Assembly (NCBI GenBank): GCA_007833815.1
Contig: CP033464.1
Span: 4,024,001-4,088,000 of the forward strand
From: Brevibacillus laterosporus
GTDB taxonomy: Bacteria; Bacillota; Bacilli; Brevibacillales; Brevibacillaceae
Direction of reading: 5' to 3'
Length of the DNA: 64,000 nucleotides
Position numbers and translations under genes: made by a program. The notes under the pieces were generated by a model. The model worked only from the letters and a program-made list of their open reading frames with translations. It was not told the DNA's origin and did not search any database. How positions within the stretch are numbered: position 1 is the stretch's first letter; every line of letters begins with the position of its first letter. Positions 26,640-39,800 of this stretch are shown here, piece by piece.

Positions 26640-29600
26640 TCACTCTTCTAACAGACTCAGAATATCATCCAAGTCTGACATAGAAAGATTGTTGTCTCCA
26701 AAATCGCTTGGCGTATACTCTTGGGTCTTTTTACTCGTACAGTGACGGATAAGTTCTTGCAGTTGTCCTAAAAAGGTTTCCAATAAATGCTGCATTGTAA
26801 CTCGCGAAAATTCGTTTCTGTCATACTCCACCCAAAATGTCAGTTCTCCATTCTGGACCATACCAGTGAAGATGAGATTATGGGTGCGTTCGTTGGCAGT
26901 GCTGATTGTTCTATCTGGTTGAATGGAAGAAAGCTGAAAAACAGCATCTTCTATACCAGTATCCATTTGCCCGAGATAGTTGAATAAAAGAATCGATTGC
27001 GAATCACCTGACAATGTTTGTTTGTTAATGTCAGTTCCCAGATATTTAAGCAGACCATAACCTATACCTTGATTGGGAATTCTCTTTACGTGCTCTTTTA
27101 TTTCTTTAATTTGCGTCGAGAGGTCTGCATGATGCCTCATGTCCAAAAGAATTGGATACATCGTGGTAAACCAACCGACAGTGCGGGTTATATCCAATTG
27201 ATCGCTCCACTCGTGACGTCCGTGACCCTCGACATCAATGAGGATCTTGTCCATTTGCATCCATGAGCGAAGAGACATACCAAGTCCAGTCAATAGGATG
27301 TCATAAATTTGGGTATTGTAGGTGCGGTGAACCTCTTTTAACAATAACTGAGTATCAGATGCCGAAAGACTTCCGATAAGACGTTCGTTCTCGACCATTT
27401 TTCCCTTTATACCACCGCTACTCACAAAGGAATTTCCCTTTATTTTCTCCCAGTATGCAAGCTCATTTTGTAGCTCAGACGTTTTCACGTATTCTTGTAG
27501 TTGTTGTGACCATGTCAAGTAAGAGTCCGTTTTGTCTGAGAACGTAATAGGCTGATTTTTTACCGCCAACTGGTAACCTAGTTCTAAATCCTCCAACAAA
27601 ATTCGTAACGATACCGTGTCGACAATTAAATGATGGAATGTAAGGAATAAATGGTCACCGTAAGCAGTGTGAAACAAAGCAGCTTTAAACAGCTTGCCGT
27701 TCCACAGATCGAGGCTTGCTTGAAGTTCTCGACAAACGCTTTGGATGACATTCTTCACATCTGTTTCTGGTTTTGATTCACTTGATAAGTCAACAACACG
27801 ACATTCATAGACAGATTGTGTCGTATCCCGAATAGCCTGCACAACATCACTATTTTCCTGACGATATTCCATCCGTAGAGCATCATGATGGATAGTTAGC
27901 TCATCCAAAACTTTAATCAAGCTTTCATAATCAATGGCAGACTCACTAGATAACATCAACGATTGATTAAAATGATGTCTATCTTCCATCGATAGGGCAA
28001 AAAACCAGTGTTGAATAGGCGTCAACGGTACAAGCCCCTGGACAACATCCTGATTGGCCCGATGGTTGATGGGTTGTACATGTGGCCGCAATTCTATAAT
28101 CGTCGGATACTCGAACAAATCTTTAATTTGAAGTTTGTACCCAAGTTTATAAAGCTCAGATACAACCTTCATAGCTTTTATTGAATCACCGCCCAAATCG
28201 ATAAAACGCTCATGAATGCTAATCGTATCTTCTCCAAGTACCTGCTTCCATACAGTGGTGAGAATCTCTTCCTCTTCATCCCGAGCCGCTTCAAACAGTG
28301 TTGATGATACATCGTTTCTGGCCAGCTTGGCGAGTGCTTGACGATCAATTTTGCCATTAGGTTTAAGTGGAAGAGTAGATATCTTGATAAAGAAATGAGG
28401 CACCATATACACGGGCAAATGCTGCATGAGATATTCACGTATTTCATGCGACGACGTCCCTGACCCTGCTTCTTGATTCCAGACTAGATATGCTGAGAGT
28501 TGCATATCTCCTTGATGATCTGGTTGAGCCAACACTACAGCATTAGAGATATCAGGATGTTGGCATAATGTATTTTCGATCTCGCCTAATTCAATGCGGT
28601 ACCCACGTATTTTTACCAAATGATCGGCGCGTCCAAGAAATTGTATGTTTCCATCAGGCAACCATTTCCCTATGTCTCCCGTTTTAAACATTTTTTCGTT
28701 CTCAGTTGCACCATAGGGATTGGATACAAACTTTTCCTGTGTTAGTTCCAAGCGATTCAGATATCCGTTGGCTACTCCCTCACCCGCTATACAAATCTCC
28801 CCCTGCACTCCGATAGGGACCAGCTTTTGATGTTGATCAAGGATATAGATTTGAGTATTTGCGATTGGCTTTCCTATCGTTATGTTTTCGCTCTGTTTAG
28901 TAGCTTGTCTAGGCAACTCATATACGGCCGACCAGATCGTAGTCTCTGTAGGACCATACATGTTAAAAATTCGTGCATTGGTTTTCGTATGTAGTTCAGT
29001 TACATATTGGGCAGGAAATGCTTCGCCACCCACTAATAAAATCCGAAGAGACTGTAATAAGCGTTGTGAGCTAGGAGCGTCCAGCAGCAGCTTAAGTCGG
29101 GACGGTGTGCATTGCATCATTGTAATCGATCCAACATTTGGTAGATCAAAATAGTGATCGTAACCACCAAAAGAATCCTCCTGCTGTTCTGCCAATACTA
29201 GACGAATTCCCCTTGTTATCGTCCATAATAGCTCCAATACAGAAATATCAAATGATATGGTCGTCACTGATAAAAACGTATCTCCCTCTTTAGGTTGTAG
29301 GCTTTCATCCATCCCCATAAAAAAATTACCTACATTAGTATGATTCACCATAACACCTTTAGGATTCCCTGTTGAACCTGACGTATAGATAACATAAGCT
29401 AGGTTGTCAGCGCTATGGATTGACTCCAATGCAGTGGTTGGTTCCTGAGCAATCAAAGCTTGACTCTGATCAAGAAGCACAAGAGAAATATTTTGGCTGT
29501 CATCAGCATTATCATGATCTAAATGGTACAAATAAGCGGATTGTGTAACTACCGCTTTCATCCTGCTATCTTCCATCATATAAGCTATACGCTCAGTTGG

Positions 29601-30650
29601 ATATGTAGGATCAATTGGTACATAAGCTGCTCCTGATTTCAGAACGGCAAGTAAACTAATCACCGCTTGCTCTGTTCTCTCCACCATTACTCCAACACAA
29701 TCATCTGCCTGAACAAAGTCATGACGACGCAAATGGTGCGCAAGCTGATTAGCTCTTTCATCTACCTCTTTGTAGGTAAGCGACTGGTCTTTATACACCA
29801 CAGCAATCCGGTCAGGCGTCTTTTTAACTTGTACTTCCCACCATTCCGAAATGGTTTTTTCACGTGGGAAAGATCTCTCTGTTCGATTAAAATCACAGAT
29901 GATTTGATTACATTCCTCTTTGCTCATTACTTGTAGCTCAGCTACTGGCATAGAAGAACTCTTCATGAAAGTGGCAAACACATTGCAGAGATGCCCGATA
30001 AATTGCCTCATTGTCTCCGAGCTAAATAATGCTTTAGAGTATACAACTTCCCCTGCTAGTTGCTCTTCAGAATAGTGAAAACGGAAAAGAAGGTCCGAAT
30101 TGTTATGTACATCTTTATGAATGTTGTTGAGACTTACTGACACTGGAAAAAGCGGTATGCGCTTATCTTCCGTTAGCAAAGCAAGCTCATCAAGAATTTT
30201 TACCATAGGAATATTTTGATACTGATCTGCTTCCATTACTGATTGCTTCACTTGATTCAAAATGGTACGAAAGGTGTCACTTGATGTCATCTGCGTTCGT
30301 ATGGCAAGTAGTGGGCTCAGGTCTGCTGTGGCATCGTTATGGAACACAGGCATTCCAATGATCAAATCCTCGTAGCCTGTATATTTATAGAGTAAGCAAT
30401 TGATTCCGCTTAAGAGTACCATATAGATGCCGTACTCTGATCCGTTAACCAATTGTACAATCCATTCCCCTACTTCATCCGGAAAAGTAAAGGGTATACT
30501 CATCGTGCCGGTCTCTTTATTCTCACCCCTCGAAAAATCAGGCGGATAAATGGTGATCTGCTCTGCTCCATCCAGCTTTTTCAGCCAGTAACGTCTTTCC
30601 TCTTCTAATTCTCCACTTGAGAGAAGCAGATTTTGTGTAATGCTATCCAT
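26640..30650 (-). CDS. NRPS: half-C (C-lobe) - A(Gly-type) - PCP - E-type domain
   Basis: A 1336-aa subunit. Residues 1-240 are a condensation C-lobe only, starting NLLLSSGELEEERRYWLKKL, with no HHxxxDG. The A domain has TSGSTGNPKG near 428 and NMYGPTETTIW; its pocket reads D-I-L-Q-L-G-M-I-W, the same glycine-type code as the next protein. PCP has GGDSIKAM near 820. The E-type domain (about 873-1303) carries HHLIVDTVSLRIL, where the usual Gly-x-Ser-Trp is changed to Thr-Val-Ser-Leu, and VEGHGRHEW. An epimerase after glycine would have no stereocentre to act on, so it may be non-catalytic or serve as the docking partner. The tail TPSDFGDNNLSMSDLDDIL is a classical COM donor for the next gene, which starts 27 bp downstream. 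Confidence 0.93.
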   Translation of the reverse strand: MDSITQNLLLSSGELEEERRYWLKKLDGAEQITIYPPDFSRGENKETGTMSIPFTFPDEVGEWIVQLVNGSEYGIYMVLLSGINCLLYKYTGYEDLIIGMPVFHNDATADLSPLLAIRTQMTSSDTFRTILNQVKQSVMEADQYQNIPMVKILDELALLTEDKRIPLFPVSVSLNNIHKDVHNNSDLLFRFHYSEEQLAGEVVYSKALFSSETMRQFIGHLCNVFATFMKSSSMPVAELQVMSKEECNQIICDFNRTERSFPREKTISEWWEVQVKKTPDRIAVVYKDQSLTYKEVDERANQLAHHLRRHDFVQADDCVGVMVERTEQAVISLLAVLKSGAAYVPIDPTYPTERIAYMMEDSRMKAVVTQSAYLYHLDHDNADDSQNISLVLLDQSQALIAQEPTTALESIHSADNLAYVIYTSGSTGNPKGVMVNHTNVGNFFMGMDESLQPKEGDTFLSVTTISFDISVLELLWTITRGIRLVLAEQQEDSFGGYDHYFDLPNVGSITMMQCTPSRLKLLLDAPSSQRLLQSLRILLVGGEAFPAQYVTELHTKTNARIFNMYGPTETTIWSAVYELPRQATKQSENITIGKPIANTQIYILDQHQKLVPIGVQGEICIAGEGVANGYLNRLELTQEKFVSNPYGATENEKMFKTGDIGKWLPDGNIQFLGRADHLVKIRGYRIELGEIENTLCQHPDISNAVVLAQPDHQGDMQLSAYLVWNQEAGSGTSSHEIREYLMQHLPVYMVPHFFIKISTLPLKPNGKIDRQALAKLARNDVSSTLFEAARDEEEEILTTVWKQVLGEDTISIHERFIDLGGDSIKAMKVVSELYKLGYKLQIKDLFEYPTIIELRPHVQPINHRANQDVVQGLVPLTPIQHWFFALSMEDRHHFNQSLMLSSESAIDYESLIKVLDELTIHHDALRMEYRQENSDVVQAIRDTTQSVYECRVVDLSSESKPETDVKNVIQSVCRELQASLDLWNGKLFKAALFHTAYGDHLFLTFHHLIVDTVSLRILLEDLELGYQLAVKNQPITFSDKTDSYLTWSQQLQEYVKTSELQNELAYWEKIKGNSFVSSGGIKGKMVENERLIGSLSASDTQLLLKEVHRTYNTQIYDILLTGLGMSLRSWMQMDKILIDVEGHGRHEWSDQLDITRTVGWFTTMYPILLDMRHHADLSTQIKEIKEHVKRIPNQGIGYGLLKYLGTDINKQTLSGDSQSILLFNYLGQMDTGIEDAVFQLSSIQPDRTISTANERTHNLIFTGMVQNGELTFWVEYDRNEFSRVTMQHLLETFLGQLQELIRHCTSKKTQEYTPSDFGDNNLSMSDLDDILSLLEE

Positions 30651-30839
30651 AACTATTTTTTCCTCCTCTCCTACCTTCGTGATTAACCCTGACCAAGCTT
30701 TTCTTCCAGCTTCATCGTAATCACTGTAAAAGTAAGCATGCTAACAATCTATTTGTCTCAAATTCTATATCGAATTCTTCTTCCATACTGACAATCAAGC
30801 TCATATCCGAATAAATTCCCCGTTTTCTCAATCAATCCC

Positions 30840-30880
30840 CTATCACCCCGCGACTAAAATCCTTAGTCCTAGGGTGATAG
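30840..30880 (-). other. Intercistronic hairpin after the 4302-aa gene
   Basis: CTATCACCC / GGGTGATAG outer stem with an inner GACTAA/TTAGTC stem, in the 247-bp gap between two megasynthase genes. There is no T-run on the minus strand, so mRNA processing or stability is as likely as termination. The rest of the gap (30651-30839) shows no gene. Confidence 0.5.
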
Positions 30881-30897
30881 AGTTATGGTTCAGGTTT

Positions 30898-33800
30898 CTA
30901 GAAATTAAAATCAATTTCTTTTTGAATCGATTTCCTTACCTTATGGAAAGGTTTCTCCAAGATAATGTCGCGTAATTTTACTTGATCATCTAACACTACA
31001 GCTTGCAGAATGTGTTGATAATCCCGGATAATCCGTTCTGCTGTTTCCCGTTTAAATAAGCTAACTGCATATTCTAGTTCAAAATATAGTTGGTTCTCCT
31101 GCTCTTTTGCCTCTAATGTTAGGTCAAACTTAGCGACTTTAGGAGCATATGGATATGGAGCAAATCGGATGCCTTCCAATGCCAATTCTGGGATTTCCAT
31201 GTTCTGCATAGTGAACATAGTATCGAATAGCGGATTTCGGCTAAGATCACGTGAAAGCTTCAACATTTCTGGCAATTGTTCCATTGGAAATTGTTGGTAC
31301 TCAAATGCCTGAAGTATCTGTTGCTTCACTTCATAGAGAAATTGAACAAATGTTTTACCACTATGCGGCTGAGTTCGTATTGGTAAGATATTAATAAACA
31401 TACCCATAACATTTTCAAGATCGGAATGCGAACGTCCGGCGACTGCTGTACCTGTTACGACATCTTCTTGATTTGCATATTTAGCTAGTAAGATTTGATA
31501 GGTAGCCATTAGCACCATAAATGTGGTTGTGCCACTCTCTTTACTTATCTTCTGCACTCCTTGACTTATAACTGGATCAATCCCGAAACGTATACGTTCA
31601 CCCTCATATCTCTTCACAGCCGGGCGATCCAAATCTGTTGGAAGAGTAAGAACGGGTACTTCATTAGCAAAAATATTTTTCCAATATTCTCCTTGGGTCT
31701 CCAAAATTCTTTTCCCTGCTTGTGTCTGCCAATGACTAAAGTCCTTATACTGGATAGGAAGTGGTGCAAGCTCTTTACCCTGGTACAAATCCATGATATC
31801 TCGGATGAGAACTCCCATAGAAACCCCATCGGAAATGATGTGATGCAAGTCAACCAATAACAAATGTCTCTTATCAGACAGCTCTGCTAGGGTAACCCGA
31901 AGCAGTGGAGACTGACTCAAATCGAACGGTCGGACAAAAAGCCTAATTTGTTCATCTATATCTTGCTCTGCCACTTTCATATGAGTAAAAGGTAGCTGAG
32001 GTGCTTCTTGAATGATCTGCATCGGTTCTCCATCTACTAAGTCAAACGAAGTGCGAAGGCTTTCGTGACGATTTACGATTTCTTGCAACACGTTTTCAAG
32101 TCGCACTTTATCCAGCTCACCTTCCATCAACATTACGCCCGGCATATTGTAGCTCGTGCTTTCAATGTTTAGCTGATGTTGCAGGAAGAGACGCTTCTGT
32201 CCATCGGATAGCGGATAGCAATCCTGTTTTGGTGCAGGTTGAATGGATAGATGCATGCTTTTTTCCGCATTGCGAAGGTACGTGGCCTGTTCCCTGATCG
32301 TCGGCATTTCAAAGATTTGCCGCAGACTCATATCGACATTAAAAACCTTGTGAATGCGTGAGAGAAGCATAATTGCTTTTAATGAATGCCCACCGTTTTC
32401 AAAGAAATGATCGGTCACGCTGACACTCTTCATACCAAGTACACTTTCCCATATCTGAACCAATTTTATTTCTGTTACGTTTTCTGCCTCAATCAACTCT
32501 CTGGTCGATTCTAGTACAGGTACAGGTAACGCTTTACGATCTACCTTTCCATTGGTATTGACCGGCATCTGATCTAATTGGATAAGGTACGATGGAATCA
32601 TATAAGCAGGCAACACTTCCGCTAAGGATGCTTTCACTTCTGCAATGTCTATCTGGCTTTTACATACCATATATCCGCAAAGATACTTGTTACCAAATTC
32701 ATCTACATGATCCGTTACAATGGCTTCATTGATTGACGGAATTTGAACCAATTTGCTTTCAATTTCGCCCAATTCTATACGGAAGCCACGAATTTTCACC
32801 TGATGGTCCTTACGTCCAAAAAATTCGATGATACCACCTGGAAGCCATCTTCCCAAATCACCTGTTTTATACAAACGGCGTCCTTTTTCCACAGTAAACG
32901 GATCATCCATAAATGAGGCTTGTGTCCGCTCTGGATCATACAAATAGCCTCGACCTACACCAATTCCCGAGACGATAATCTCACCTTTTACACCAATCGG
33001 ACACTGTTGAAGATGTTCGTTGACAATGTAAATGTTAAAGTTTTGCAGAGGTTGTCCGATTGGGATAATCGCTATATCTGGTATGGAATCCATAAGGTAA
33101 TGAGTAATATCGTCGGATGCCTCAGTTGGACCGTATGCGTTGATTACAGGAATTGAAGGGTAGAGTCTGAACCATTTCTCCACTACGTTTTGTTTAAGGG
33201 TCTCTCCTGTAACAAGTAGGTACTCCAGTGAATTGAATGCTTGGAATTCTCTCTCAAGCAGATCAAGCATTACTGACAGATAGGAAGGCACTACTTCTAG
33301 TACAGTCACACCGTAATGGTTTACTTTTTCTATAAAGTGTTTCGTATCAACGATCAAATCGTTTGGATAGATCACTGTAGTTCCACCGCAGACAAGGGCA
33401 ACAAAAAACTGCCAGACTGAGATATCAAAACAATGGGAAGAATTTTGTGCCACAACACTTTCTCTCGTTATTTTTGCGCCATGGACTTTAGCAAAAATAT
33501 GGTTCATCATGCCGATGTGCTCCACCATTGCACCTTTTGGTTTTCCTGTGGAACCTGACGTGTAAATGACGTAAGAAAGTTGGTTCATATCAATTGACAA
33601 GTGTAGATTTTCTATACTTTCCTGCATAAGGTCATCTGTTAACTGGTCAAGAATGATTATTTTCCCTGCAAAACCTTCTCTTAATGCGTCGCTCACCAAA
33701 TCACTAGTAGTCAGTAACACCTGCGCTTTCGATTCTTGCAGAATCCCAACGACACGATCTAGTGGATATTCCGAATCAATCGGTGTATAAACTGCTCCTG

Positions 33801-36800
33801 CTTTCCACACAGCGAGAATGCTTTCTACCATACGTGGTGATCGCTCCATGTAGATACCGACCAGTCCTTCTGTTGTCAGTCCCGTTTTACCTAGTAAATG
33901 CCCTAAGCGATTCGCCCATTCATTTAATTCTTGATAGGTAACCCGACAATCTTGATAGTGTAGCGCTACCTTCTCGGGTTGTTTCAACGCGTACTCTTCC
34001 ACATAGTGATGAATGGAACGTTCTGTATCAAAATCGCGTTCAGTTGCGTTGTATTGATTGATCATCTCCGACTGATTTCCGAGATAATCTAATTCTGACA
34101 AGATTTTTTTTCCATTTATAATCTGTTTAGCTACGTGAATAAAACAATCTAAAAACGATTCGCCTGGAAACGCTTTTTGATTATAGTGTATGGCAAGCTC
34201 AACCGAATTTGACAACGATTTGACCATTACATTCACCTGTCGGTCAGAATAATTAAGATGCTCGTTCAACTGAACCATCTCGCCCTGTATCGAAACCATC
34301 GTAAAATTAAGATAGTTGAAGTAAAATGCGTTTTCTTCTTCTCCAAGAATATCCTTTTGCGCCAGCATGGAAATATCTCGATGTTTAGCATCATCTGTTT
34401 TCATTTTCATCAAGTGGGCGAAATAATCACCAATCTCCATACCTGATTTAAAAATTTGTTGTGAAAACAACATTGGTGTCACTTGATAAAAGTTCCCTAC
34501 GGTCTGTACATGCTTACGTGAGCGTCCATTAATAATGTTGCGTATCACAAAATCTGCCTGTTGGTTGCTGTACATTTTAACTAACAGACCATACAGTCCC
34601 CAAAAGAATTGTGGCAACCTCACTTGTTCTTTTTCGCAATAACTCTTTATCTGTTCGAACAATTCAACAGGTATCTGAGTCCTTTGAGTTGCTAAGCCTG
34701 ATCTCTTCTCTACGCCAAGCGTGGAAGGCTGTTCTACAGCAGAGAGCTTTTCTTTCCAATAATCCTGGATGACACCTGTGTCAAACGACTGCAGATTATA
34801 CGGCACATAACGGGAAAAGCTTTCTGTTTCCTTTGTCGTACATTCTTTACCGGTCTCCAAAGCTTCATAGCTTGCAGCAATACGCTCAAGAAGAATTTTT
34901 ACTGAAGCACCATCAATGACGAGATTATGAACCAAGATACCAAACGTATGATTGCCGTCTGGATCGCTAGCAAGTAAAAATTTAACCAGCATTGGCTCAA
35001 ACAAGTTCCAAGAAGCATTTATCTCTTGATCTATCAGCTTGTTTATAAAACTGCTACTTGATTCCACTCCACTTGTTATGTGTTCATCATAGGAAAACGG
35101 ACTATTTCTCCTCACAGCTTGATAGAGTGTATCGCCATCCTTAATCAGATGCGTATGAATCTGCGGTGTTTGATTAAAGACATTCTCAGTTGCTCGTTTC
35201 CATAACTCTTTGTTGATCTTTGCTGGAAGATCTATTGAAAAGGCGTAAAGATAGACTTGCTCATTGTTCTGGTCAAGTAGGATATCGTAGTACATATCCC
35301 GTTGAGTAGTAGTGAGCGGATAGACACACTCATAATCAGCTTTAGATAATGCTAAATGGTTAAATAATGAGCTTTCCGTGCCATTACTCATTTGTATCTT
35401 ACGAATTTCGACTTGTGGATGCTCAAGAAGTTCAGTAATCAGCTTGTTGAACCAATCACTCAACACATCCAGCTTTGTTTCGTTAAAAATTTCAGCATTG
35501 CATTCCATAAGGCAGGACAAGCCATCATTCGTTTCTTGGATTAGCAAGCTCAAATCAGTACGAGAAGCTGAATTTTTAACCTCAAATGGTGTCAGCGTTA
35601 AACCTCCTGCCGACAAGGTATCCGGCAATTCTTGATCTGCGCTTTGATACGTAAAGCCTGCACGAACCTTTTCCATGGGGAATTCAAGCCGTTCTACCAT
35701 GTATTCGAGTGGGTAATCCTGATTTTCAATCATTCCCACAATTTGCTGTTTCATCTCTTCAATCAAACCTAGCCACGTTTTATTGCTTGTCACTTGTAGC
35801 CGGACAGGTAATGTGTTAACGAACATACCCACCATATTTTCCACTAATGGATGAGTACGACCCGAGGTCACAGTGACTACCAAGATATCTTCGGCATAAC
35901 AACATTTGGCAAGAAAAATCTCATATACGGCAAAGAGAGTATGATATAACGTTGCCCTACACTGATCACTTATCTTTTTGAGAGCTGCTGTCGTTTCTGC
36001 ATCAATCTTGAAACTTTGCACATATCCCCGATCATTTTGAACAGAAGACGCTGTTGTATCAGCAGGAAGATTTAAATCTGGCAGTGGTTCGGCCAACACA
36101 TTACGCCAATACTCTTCTTGTTTCTGCACATTTTCAGTAGATAGGAATTTATTTTGCCAAGATGCAAAATCTTTGTATGTGACACTTAGCTCAGGTAACT
36201 GTTCACCTTGATATAGATGAAGCAGTTCCTTTATCAGGATATTCATACTGAGACCATCTGAAATAATGTGATGCATATCCAGTAGCAAAATGTGTTTTTT
36301 CTCTGTTATTTTTACTACTTGCAGACGTATAAGAGGTGCTTGGGAAAGCACAAAAGGTCTGATAAATTCCTCTGTGATGCTACTTAGCTGCTCCTCTGTT
36401 CCTTCTGTAAACACCAATGGAATGTCTACTTCATCGTGAATTCGTTGAACAATTTCACCATCTCTAAGATGAAAAGAGGTGCGCAACGATTCGTGGCGCG
36501 AAATGACGTGCTTGATCTGCTCACGAAGTTTTGTATAGTCCAGTATTCCATCGATACTAACTCCAGCAGGTAGGTTGTAGCTGGTTCCATTATCAGCCTG
36601 CTGCTCTGTTAGAACATACAAACGTTTCTGGACAGAAGAAACTGGATAATAGTCTTGTTTCTCCACTTTTGTGAAATCAGGTACACTCCCACCATCTTTA
36701 TTTACAATATTGACCGCTAGCTCCCTTATGGTTGGATATAGAAACATATGAAGCAAAGGGATAAAACAATCAAATTCTTTCTGCACTCTCATCGCAATTG

Positions 36801-39800
36801 TAGATGCTTGTAGAGATTGACCCCCTAGATCAAAAAAGTTATCTTCCGTACCAAATTGTTCTGTTCCCAAAACATCACTCCAGATGGACCAAATTTTCTT
36901 CTCCATATCGTTGGCAGGTGGAGTAGCACTGTTCCAATGTTCTTGGCTGGAGAACGGATCAGGTAAGGCAGAAAGCTCAATGCTTCCATCACTCCGAAGA
37001 GGCTTTTCCTGTTGTCTCACAAAATTGGTAGGACGCATTGATTCTGGGAGATTAGTTAATAAGAACGAGCGAAGCCTCTGGATATCAAATTGATTTGGCA
37101 CGCTAGTAAAGATATAAGCAGAAAGAATCTCCCTATTTTTGTTTAAACCCTCACTCTGATCCAAATGTGAATTGCACCCTATCATCACCAATGAGCTATC
37201 CACATCAGGATATAGCTCAAGCACCGCTTCAATCTCTTGTGGGTGTATGCGATAATTATTACGTTTTGTCCACCGCTCTTTTTTTCCTATATATCCCAAA
37301 TCCCCGTCAGGTAACAATCGAGCTAGCTCTTTGGTAGGATATGTAATCTGATTGTCACCATGTTCCCATGTAAGACATAGTTCGCCTACTACGCCCGTTG
37401 CGACTGGTAACCTTCGATCATCCACGATGTATGGATGAAGAAAACCTATTGGTTGTCCCAAAGACACTTTATGCAGTGGTGTGACAGTCGTATCTACATC
37501 TGATATATCATGAACCGTAACAAGCATCGGAAAATGTTTTATGCTGAAAGTACGTAACAAACTGAAATCACCCGATAAAACCTCTCTCCATAAAGGCAGA
37601 TGGTGTTGCAACAATAAACCCGTGTCGAGGACTACAAGCTTGAGATGATCAGCTTCCTGTAAAGACACAAGTAACTGTTTTGTTCTTTCGTCTGCTTTGT
37701 TACCTTTATGAATTAAAATCGTGTCGAGGGTCTGATCAGTATCGTAGATAGGACATTCTCCTTGATGAGACATCCGCAACGTTGCCCCACTGACCAAAGT
37801 CGGTATCCACAGCTTTTCCCAAAAGCCTACTTCCTCTGTTGCGCTAACATGAACACAATCTGTATTGGTGATCTTGAATTTTTCACTGATTGTATCTGCG
37901 TAATCCATAAGCTGTTGATGAGTAAAACCGCCCACACCTGGAATTATTTGGACACATTTATTCTCGATGTTCTCGCGGTGTAAGTTTGATTTATCTATTT
38001 TTTCCAGTTCTTCCTTTCGTTCTTGAAGATCAATTATTTGCTTAGCATTTGCTCTGAAGACAGGAGATGTTGCCTCTCGTGTCAAGACGACTGCATCTTG
38101 TAATTTGTCAGCTATCTCTTCATGTAAGTAAGAATATGCGTAACCTACTTTCATCACAGCAAGAATACTAATGATAGCTTCAGCAGATGGAGGCAAGCAG
38201 ATGATCACTGGTTCATTTGTCTCTATCTCTATTTTCTCTAACCAGCGTGCCAGTTGGTTAGCCTGTTCATTTAGGGACTGATATGTCATTTTCCCATAAC
38301 CACATAAAACGGCATTCTTGTCTGGATGTTCCAACGCCCATTTTTCCACTTGCTCATGAACAAGAGATTTCTCCTTACTTGCTCGAATACTTCGCTCTCC
38401 CCTGTCTTGTGGTGCTACCAGCTGTGTTGGCAATGAAATGGTTGTTAGTGACTGCTCAGGAGATCTCACCAAATGTTCTAACAAGCTAGAAAAGCCATTT
38501 ATCCATCCATCTATAACACCATTTTCTGAGAGATCAGCATTGTATTCAAACTCAAGCTGTAATTCAACTCCCACTTCAATAACATTAAGTCCGATATCTT
38601 GTTTGGTTGAAACTTTTGGAAAAGGGACGAACTCTACTTCACACTCAGGAAATTGCAACTTATCAATCGGACGATCCATGTTAAACGTTGCAGTAATGCC
38701 TGGAAGTTTAGGACTATCCGGTTGGGAAGCTAGCAGTTTACCAATCAGAGCCATTGAACAATGTTGATATTGATAAGCCTCTAGGGTATTCTTTTTCACC
38801 AAGCTACTGACCTCTGCAAAGGTCATATCTGAGTCTATCTGACCATGGATGGGTAACATATTTACGCATTGACCAACCAAATGTGAGGAACCCGAAAGGG
38901 CTTGTCCTCCACTAGGGATGCCAATGAACATGGAATTTTGGCCCGTCACCTTTTGCAAAAACACCTGAAATGCGGCTAAAAGAGTCATAAATAAGCTATT
39001 TCTCTGTCTTTTACTGAATTCTCTCAGATTGTAGGATAAATCAGCATCTAGAATCAGAGAAGTTCGATTCCCTAAGTAGCTACGTTTAGCAGGCTTGATT
39101 TTTGAAATCGGAAAATCCAGCACTTCGAACGGCTTTCTACTCTGTTGTGTCCAAAAGGATATTGCTTCCGGAAGTTGACTGAGTTGCTGTTCTTGCCATG
39201 TTATAAATTGTCGGTATTGCATAGGTTCTGGTAGATTAATAGCCTGCCCATTATATGCGGCCGCGTAAAGGGACTCCAGTTCTTTCACAAGAATACCTAT
39301 CGACCAGCCATCCGCAATAATATGATGAATAATGAAAACAAGTTGGTAGACATCATTCTCCAGTTGAAGGATATAGGCTTTAAACAAGGGACCTTTTTCA
39401 AGGTCAAATACTTGTTTCCCTGCGTTATCCAGCCAAATTTGCACCTGTTCTATTGCTTCATTTCCTTTCCACTCCCGAAAATCAACAAGCGGAACATCAA
39501 TCTCAAGCGTTGGCTGTATACGCTGGAATTCTCCATCTACACTGAAAGTTGTTCGCAGTGATTCATGCCTATCGACAAGTTTTTGCAGTGCTTGACGAAT
39601 CTCATCTATTTTTAATTGACCTGTTAGTTGAAGCGTGAAGCATTCGTTATAGGAACGAGACTCTTCCTCTCCCAGTTGGCAAAAAAACCACATTTGCTTT
39701 TGCTCTTCTGAAAGTGATGCCTGTAGCTCCGCTTTTACTCCCTTACTTCTGCTCTCTAATAAGGGAGTGTTAGGAAAAAAACCAGCTTCTTTCATCTCCT

